DNA of 49,310 nucleotides. Source: Gnetum montanum (lineage: Eukaryota > Streptophyta > Gnetopsida > Gnetales > Gnetaceae). The position numbers were made by a program, and so were the translations under genes. Position 1 is the stretch's first letter; every line of letters starts with the position of its first letter. Below, one piece after another: positions 44,839-49,310 of the stretch. The notes below the pieces were generated by a model that saw only the letters and a program-made list of their open reading frames with translations, searched no databases and was not told where the DNA came from. The stretch covers positions 1,951,568 through 2,000,877 of the forward strand of contig MNCI01037953.1 in the NCBI GenBank assembly GCA_015680685.1, given 5' to 3'.

Positions 44839-47692
44839 CAATCAATGTAGCCCCTACACCAAAATAAGCTTGTTCAAATTATAACATTTTCATGGCATTT
44901 TCATGCATAATCCCTATAACTAACATCATTATTGTATCAAGGAAATTTTTTTTATACTGGGGCAAAAACTCTCTTTTGGCTATGGTTAGATCATACAATT
45001 CTTGAGTCTTTCCTTCCATCTATATGAATATGTCTTACTTTTCTCTCATCTTTAATATCTCTTCTCTTATTTATTTTATCCATTCTTTACTATAGTCCAT
45101 CTCAGTGATGAATTCCTTAAAGCTTGGTAAAGTAAGATGAGAGTAATTTGTAGCTTTTTCTTTTCTTGGTTGTTCTAGCTCTAAGCTCATATTGGCTAAT
45201 CTTTCTTCTACTCACATATTTTCATGTTCCTTATTTTCAAGCAGCTATTCTTTGATGTTTATTGTTGCCTTGATCTGCTCATTTTCTTCTTTTAATCCCT
45301 TAACTTTCTCTTGTAACTTTGATACCTCATGTTCATTCTTGAAGAGGAACTCTTTGAGCTTGGCTATCTAGCAATCAACTATTTATCCCATGTATTTGAT
45401 CAACATGGCCATGATTTCTGACATGTCTTGGTGTGACATTATAAACTTCTACTTCTTAATCTATGGATCATCTTCCTTGTACTAGAAGATTATACTAGCT
45501 TCTATTTCTGGTTTAGTTGGGAGCTCTTGACTTAATATGATTTAACCTTCCTTTCTTATAACTTTAAAAGCTTGTGCTGATCCTTTCATCAAGTATCCAT
45601 ATGGGAAGTTTAAAATAGTGAAAGCTGATGAACTAATTTTCCATTCTTTTTATTACTACTACTATTGTTGAAGCTCTATTAGCCTTTTCTATTCTAGTAG
45701 CTACTATTGTTATTATTCCTTCAGTTTCTTCTACTCTAGTAGCTACTATTGTTGTTGTTCCTTTAGCCTCTCTTACTCTAGTATATACTATTGTTGCTAT
45801 TCCTTTAGCCTTTGCAACTCTTATAGCTTCTGTTGCTATAACTTTTTATTCACTCTTATTCTTTTCAACCTTACTCTTCTAGCTATTTTTATTCTTGCAT
45901 ATTTTATTCCATTGAGTGGAAATATTTTGTCACCTCTAGGTTTAGAAACTTCCAAGAAAGATAATTTTCTTCTAATAGTGCCAAATGTTCATAAGAGAAA
46001 TTCCTTTCTAAAGGGTAATTTGTGCTATCCATTAATCTGCATACTTTAATATCTAGTTGATCATAGGTAGAGGATGGGAGCTTTGAAGAAAAAATTCTTT
46101 CAAGTGATTTTATAACTTAGTCTTTGGCTTGGTTCACTTCTCTATTAGTGTTCCTTAAATAAACCACATCTATTTTATCAATTTTATAAAATTTTCTTGT
46201 TCTTGCAATTGAATATTTTCTCTTTGAGGCTTCTAGAAAATCACATTACTCCTTGTATCTTCTTATTATTTCTCTTATGTGTTCCACATTGTTGAATTTT
46301 CCAGAATCCAAATTGTAAGAAAAATACTTCTCTATGATTGTAATAATTTCTTAAGGGTCTTTTTACCATGTGTCTTCCAACTTCCAATGTTGCTAGATAT
46401 GGAGCCATGAATCGAGGTAGTTTGAAAGGTTTTCCCTCAAAACTAGCTATTATAATTTGGTTGTATCTAGCATGTAAGAATACTAATCCATGACATATAC
46501 CCTTTATCTCATCAATAACTTGTTAGTTGACTCTTAACAAGAAGGATCCCAAAATGAACTTAATTAAATAAGGATAAACACAGTTCATCAAAAACTCTAA
46601 AGTCTAAGAGTTGATAATGCCTTTGATAAATCATTAAAAAGAAATCATAGCAAGGGTCTTTGTTCCTTGGGGGGTTGAGCGTCACTCTTCTTTGTGCTAC
46701 ATAGCTAATAAAAATTTGTGCTACTCTTTTAGGCTTAGGAACCTCACTTAATAACTAATTTATCAAAAGTAAACTTAAACTTAGCTAAGTCTCCTATTCA
46801 TGAATCTTAGCTAGGATATTCTATAACACATCATTCATATATTATATAGGGAAGAAAGGTTTTTTATTTTCTAGGTCTAGCCAAGGCCAAATATGAAAAT
46901 ATGTAATTAAATTTATCTCTTAGAAAAAATAGAAATGTAATGTTGAAGTAAGAATTCTATGTGGAAACCTAAGTTCTAAAACTTTTGGAATGGTATTTTG
47001 CTTTCCCCAAGCTTTTGCTAAATTAGTTGGAGTAAGCCTAATAATCTTCCCAATCTCATGGTGAGTCCAAAATTTCTTACCAAGCATGTCTTTGTTACAT
47101 TGGCAGGCTTCTATCTCTGTAATGTTAAGATCTATGAGGTCATAGAGCTGATAGGCATTCTTGGCACTCATATTAATACACCACTCTATATGTTTCCTAA
47201 AATGAAGCTTATCTCTCTCATATACAATCTCAGCTATTAGCCAATTTAGGACATCCCTGATAATGTTTGATCATGGCCTAAAACCAAGCTTGTGAAGGCC
47301 TATTTTCTCATAAATCTTCTACCAGTCTTCCATTGTTTTCCCCATGCTAAGTACTATCTTCTCTACCAAATGGTAATCTTGATTGAAGCTAAATAGGTCA
47401 CCCTCTTCCAATTTCAATTTAAGCCATATGTTGTTGATCCATTGTTGGAGCTGGTAAATGTTTAGATTGAATTTCTAAAAATATTTTAAGAAAATATAAG
47501 TCTCCACATCTTGGAACTTTTGGGGTGTCTCTTCCTTTTACTTGTGAAACATTGTAGCTCATTTGTAGGAAAAAGAGACCTTGGAGATATTCTCTTTGCT
47601 TCAATGGTAGCTTTGCTCAATTCCTAGCTTTGATTTTTGAAGCTCTTTAATTCAAAATCTATCTTGAGCTTGTTCATTAATAATTAAAGCTT
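44839..47692 (-). pseudogene. Unrecognised minus-strand coding relic with coiled coils
   Basis: Long minus-strand segments read as protein between stops and frame changes: YDLIDLNITEIEACQCNKD and GKIIRLTPTNLAKAWGKQN (46920-47171); FEGKPFKLPRFMAPYLATLE and REVFFLQFGFW (46260-46440); YDQLDIKVCRLMDSTNYPLE (46000-46080). A long helical section lies at 45030-45430 (EVSKLQEKVKGLKEENEQIK, VEERLANMSLELEQPRKE). No RT, integrase, protease or zinc-knuckle motif. It runs on the minus strand straight into the element E LTR copy, so it could be the 3' ORF of another E-family element. No family recognised. Confidence 0.4.
45650..45845 (-). repeat. 42-bp (14-codon) tandem repeat, about four units
   Basis: Units start near 45694, 45736, 45778 and 45820 with ctagtagctactattgttgt-like words. 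In one minus-strand frame the unit reads Leu-Leu-Glu-stop-Lys-x-Leu-Lys-Glu followed by Gln codons and stops, i.e. a helix-forming repeat. Almost all stops are TAG/TAA at places where sister units have or imply CAG/CAA (Gln). Confidence 0.75.
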
Positions 47693-48700
47693 TGATGAGT
47701 GGTGAGGTACCCCTACATTCAACCATACGAATACGAGCGTGCACGCGCAATCCGGTCGAACTCTACAGACTAAATGCCTTAACGCCACAAGAAACACTTG
47801 GGGTTAATCGTTCGTTGTCTTCCCAGGCTTGCTTGTATGTGTCACAGTGTATGGTTAAGCAAGTCTGAGGTATATGATTTTTTTGGTGTTTTTTAGTTTA
47901 TCTCCTAAGCTATGAGGGAAAGGGTTGAGAAGCTAACTAACTCTAACTAATGTCCTAAGTCTAAATTAACTAGCGTCAGCATCTGTTGCCACTTACCGGA
48001 CACACCCTGAACTATGCAACTGTGGCTACCAAACGCTAATCGTTACTGGGATCACCGCACGTAACGCAAGTGCTCGAAGTGGTCGTACTGAGGCACCTAT
48101 TTAGCCTAGGTGTGATAAGCAGCCGATTCCTTGGCTAGCCGTACACACCCGTGGATGCTCGTAGCCAAGTCATACTTATCACACGTTATAGCCTAGCGAT
48201 GAGCAGCTGATTCCTTAACTAGCCGTACACATTGGACTACTACTGGGATTACCAAGCGCAGATCCTGGAATACGCTACTGGGTTACCAAGCAGCCAATGC
48301 TCGTAGTCAAGTCGTACTCACGCGTTGTGACGAGCAACCGATTCCTTGATTAGCCGTACACATTCGTAGATGCTCGTAATCAAGTCGTACTCGTGCGCAC
48401 TAGGAAAGCAATAAATAACAATAAAATAAAACCATGTACTGCAAGGTTTATCCAATCAAGTTCATCTTTATTGCCGTACACAATTTGTGTTCAGGTTACA
48501 AAGTTGCTCGAATAAAGAGCCGTTCACTCTAGGACTCCTACTGCGGGCACATGGGAAATTAATCTAACTCTGAAGTGTTCAAACTGCCAGAGCTTCGCTA
48601 CTTCTAGCCAGGATTGGGAAATGAAGGGAGTGCCACCTCTTATTTATAGATATGGTGGCAGACCGCGATATCGCAGCACTATGCATGTCATGTCTCATCA
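47693..48700 (-). repeat. 3' LTR of a B-family element running off the right edge
   Basis: 1008 bp, TGATGAGTGG to TGTCTCATCA. Longer than the B LTRs because a block (cgattccttg...tagccgtacacac...gatgctcgta) is repeated about three times at 48122-48400. The minus-strand TATA (TATAAATA) is at 48641-48648. The best match in the window is the reverse of 1-306. The left flank is aaagctt; the right target duplication is outside. Confidence 0.9.
48122..48400. repeat. Repeated module inside the LTR
   Basis: The module 'cgattccttggctagccgta...gatgctcgtagccaagtc' occurs near 48122, in shortened form near 48209, and near 48347. It includes the 'actgggattaccaag' words common to the family. Confidence 0.7.
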
Positions 48701-49310
48701 TACCCCCATGATTGAATGAAAACTCGTCCTCGAGTTCCTTACAATGATATCAGGCAGGTATGGGATTATTGAGGGGAATGGAACTAATGGGATGACATGT
48801 GAATGGATCCTTATTACAAGACTTGACACAACTGGTGTTCATGACAACAAGGGTGAACACCTTATTACAATGACATCAGGCCACATTTGACAGCTGAGAG
48901 AAAAGAGGAGAGAGAATAGAAGAGAAGAAGAGAGAAGAGTCTTGCTGCTGCCAACGCCTAGATAGCACCTTCTGTTGTCCATCCGTAAGTGCATTATTCA
49001 TTCTACTCCTTGCATGGTTGCTTCAGCGCTGCTCCATTCCAAGTGTTTGCTCCAGATCCATTCCGTTGTTGTATGATTGCCATCTACACACACAACACAA
49101 TCATATATTAGCAAGGGTAATTGAATCATTAGGTAAATAATACCTTGCTTCAGTTTGGGTTCATTGGCCAGGTTGTGGTATGGCTGACATGAATCTGGGA
49201 AAATGTAGATGATGACTACCGAAGGTGTAGGGGTTAAGGAGAAAAATGAAAAAATTCCGGGGCATAGGAGAAAAATCGAAAAAGCAGGCCCCGTACCCCC
49301 ATGACTAATC
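48701..49310 (-). mobile_element. 3' non-coding region of the right-edge element
   Basis: Starts with the polypurine tract complement (tacccccatgattgaatgaa) and aligns with 15295-15850 of element B: GA-rich run at 48895-48945, gtccatccgtaagtg, tgtatgattgccatctacac. No coding sequence seen before the window ends. Confidence 0.85.

Noticed and set aside
45650-45920. Nuclear gene using TAG/TAA as glutamine codons (alternative code)
   Set aside because: Other genes here use TAG/TAA as ordinary stops, and the relic also has frameshifts; C-to-T decay explains the pattern.
1-49310. tRNA, rRNA or snRNA genes
   Set aside because: The only tRNA-like sequences are retrotransposon primer sites (12-18 bases) and the weak SINE promoter; no cloverleaf or rRNA core was recognised.

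Overview
This window is plant nuclear DNA, AT-rich and almost entirely repetitive. It shows nested Ty3/gypsy LTR retrotransposons with tRNA-Asp or tRNA-iMet primer sites, a Ty1/copia relic, L1-type LINE pieces, a DUF4283 protein ORF and an Au-like SINE. Nothing prokaryotic is present: no operons, no dense coding, no Shine-Dalgarno spacing. A large-genome seed plant fits best. The style of the exonuclease-endonuclease-phosphatase (EEP) relic near 3 kb reminds me of gymnosperm or early land-plant repeats, but species cannot be fixed from sequence alone.

Layout. 1-306 is the end of a plus-strand LTR that cuts into a minus-strand gag element (307-2096). That element is joined head-to-head to an old plus-strand solo LTR (2077-2878). 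2879-3643 is an EEP endonuclease relic. 3.7-4.6 kb holds three separate tandem repeats. 5.5-8.6 kb contains the only plausible host-gene remains: a well-bounded last exon and one internal exon on the minus strand. 10140-25640 is a chromovirus-like element (called C here) with a perfect 5-bp target duplication. Its gag is split by a 9.8 kb Athila/Tat-like element (B, 14532-24372). 26.6-28.3 kb is a Ty1/copia gag with primer site and 5' LTR; next come a SINE, a LINE reverse transcriptase tail and a DUF4283 ORF. 31.2-38.3 kb is a third gypsy element (E) that has lost protease and RT. One of its LTRs is split by a 6.1 kb gag-only element (D, 38295-44432) with a perfect target duplication. 44.8-47.7 kb is an unrecognised minus-strand coding relic with coiled-coil segments and a glutamine-type 14-residue repeat. 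47693 to the window end is the 3' LTR and 3' region of another B-family element.

How the parts relate. The plus LTR at 1-306, the 307-2096 element, B, D, the short LTR at 32254 and the 47693 element form one extended family. They share TGATGA...TCATCA LTR ends, a tRNA-Asp primer site where an internal region is present, a related gag where gag is present, and GATATC motifs next to the TATA box in most of the LTRs seen whole. B carries the family's protease, RT, RNase H and integrase. D carries only gag and could have depended on a B-like partner. Every pol gene has stops or catalytic-site substitutions, so nothing here looks autonomously active. Coordinates of relic domains are approximate; LTR ends, primer sites and target duplications were read base by base.
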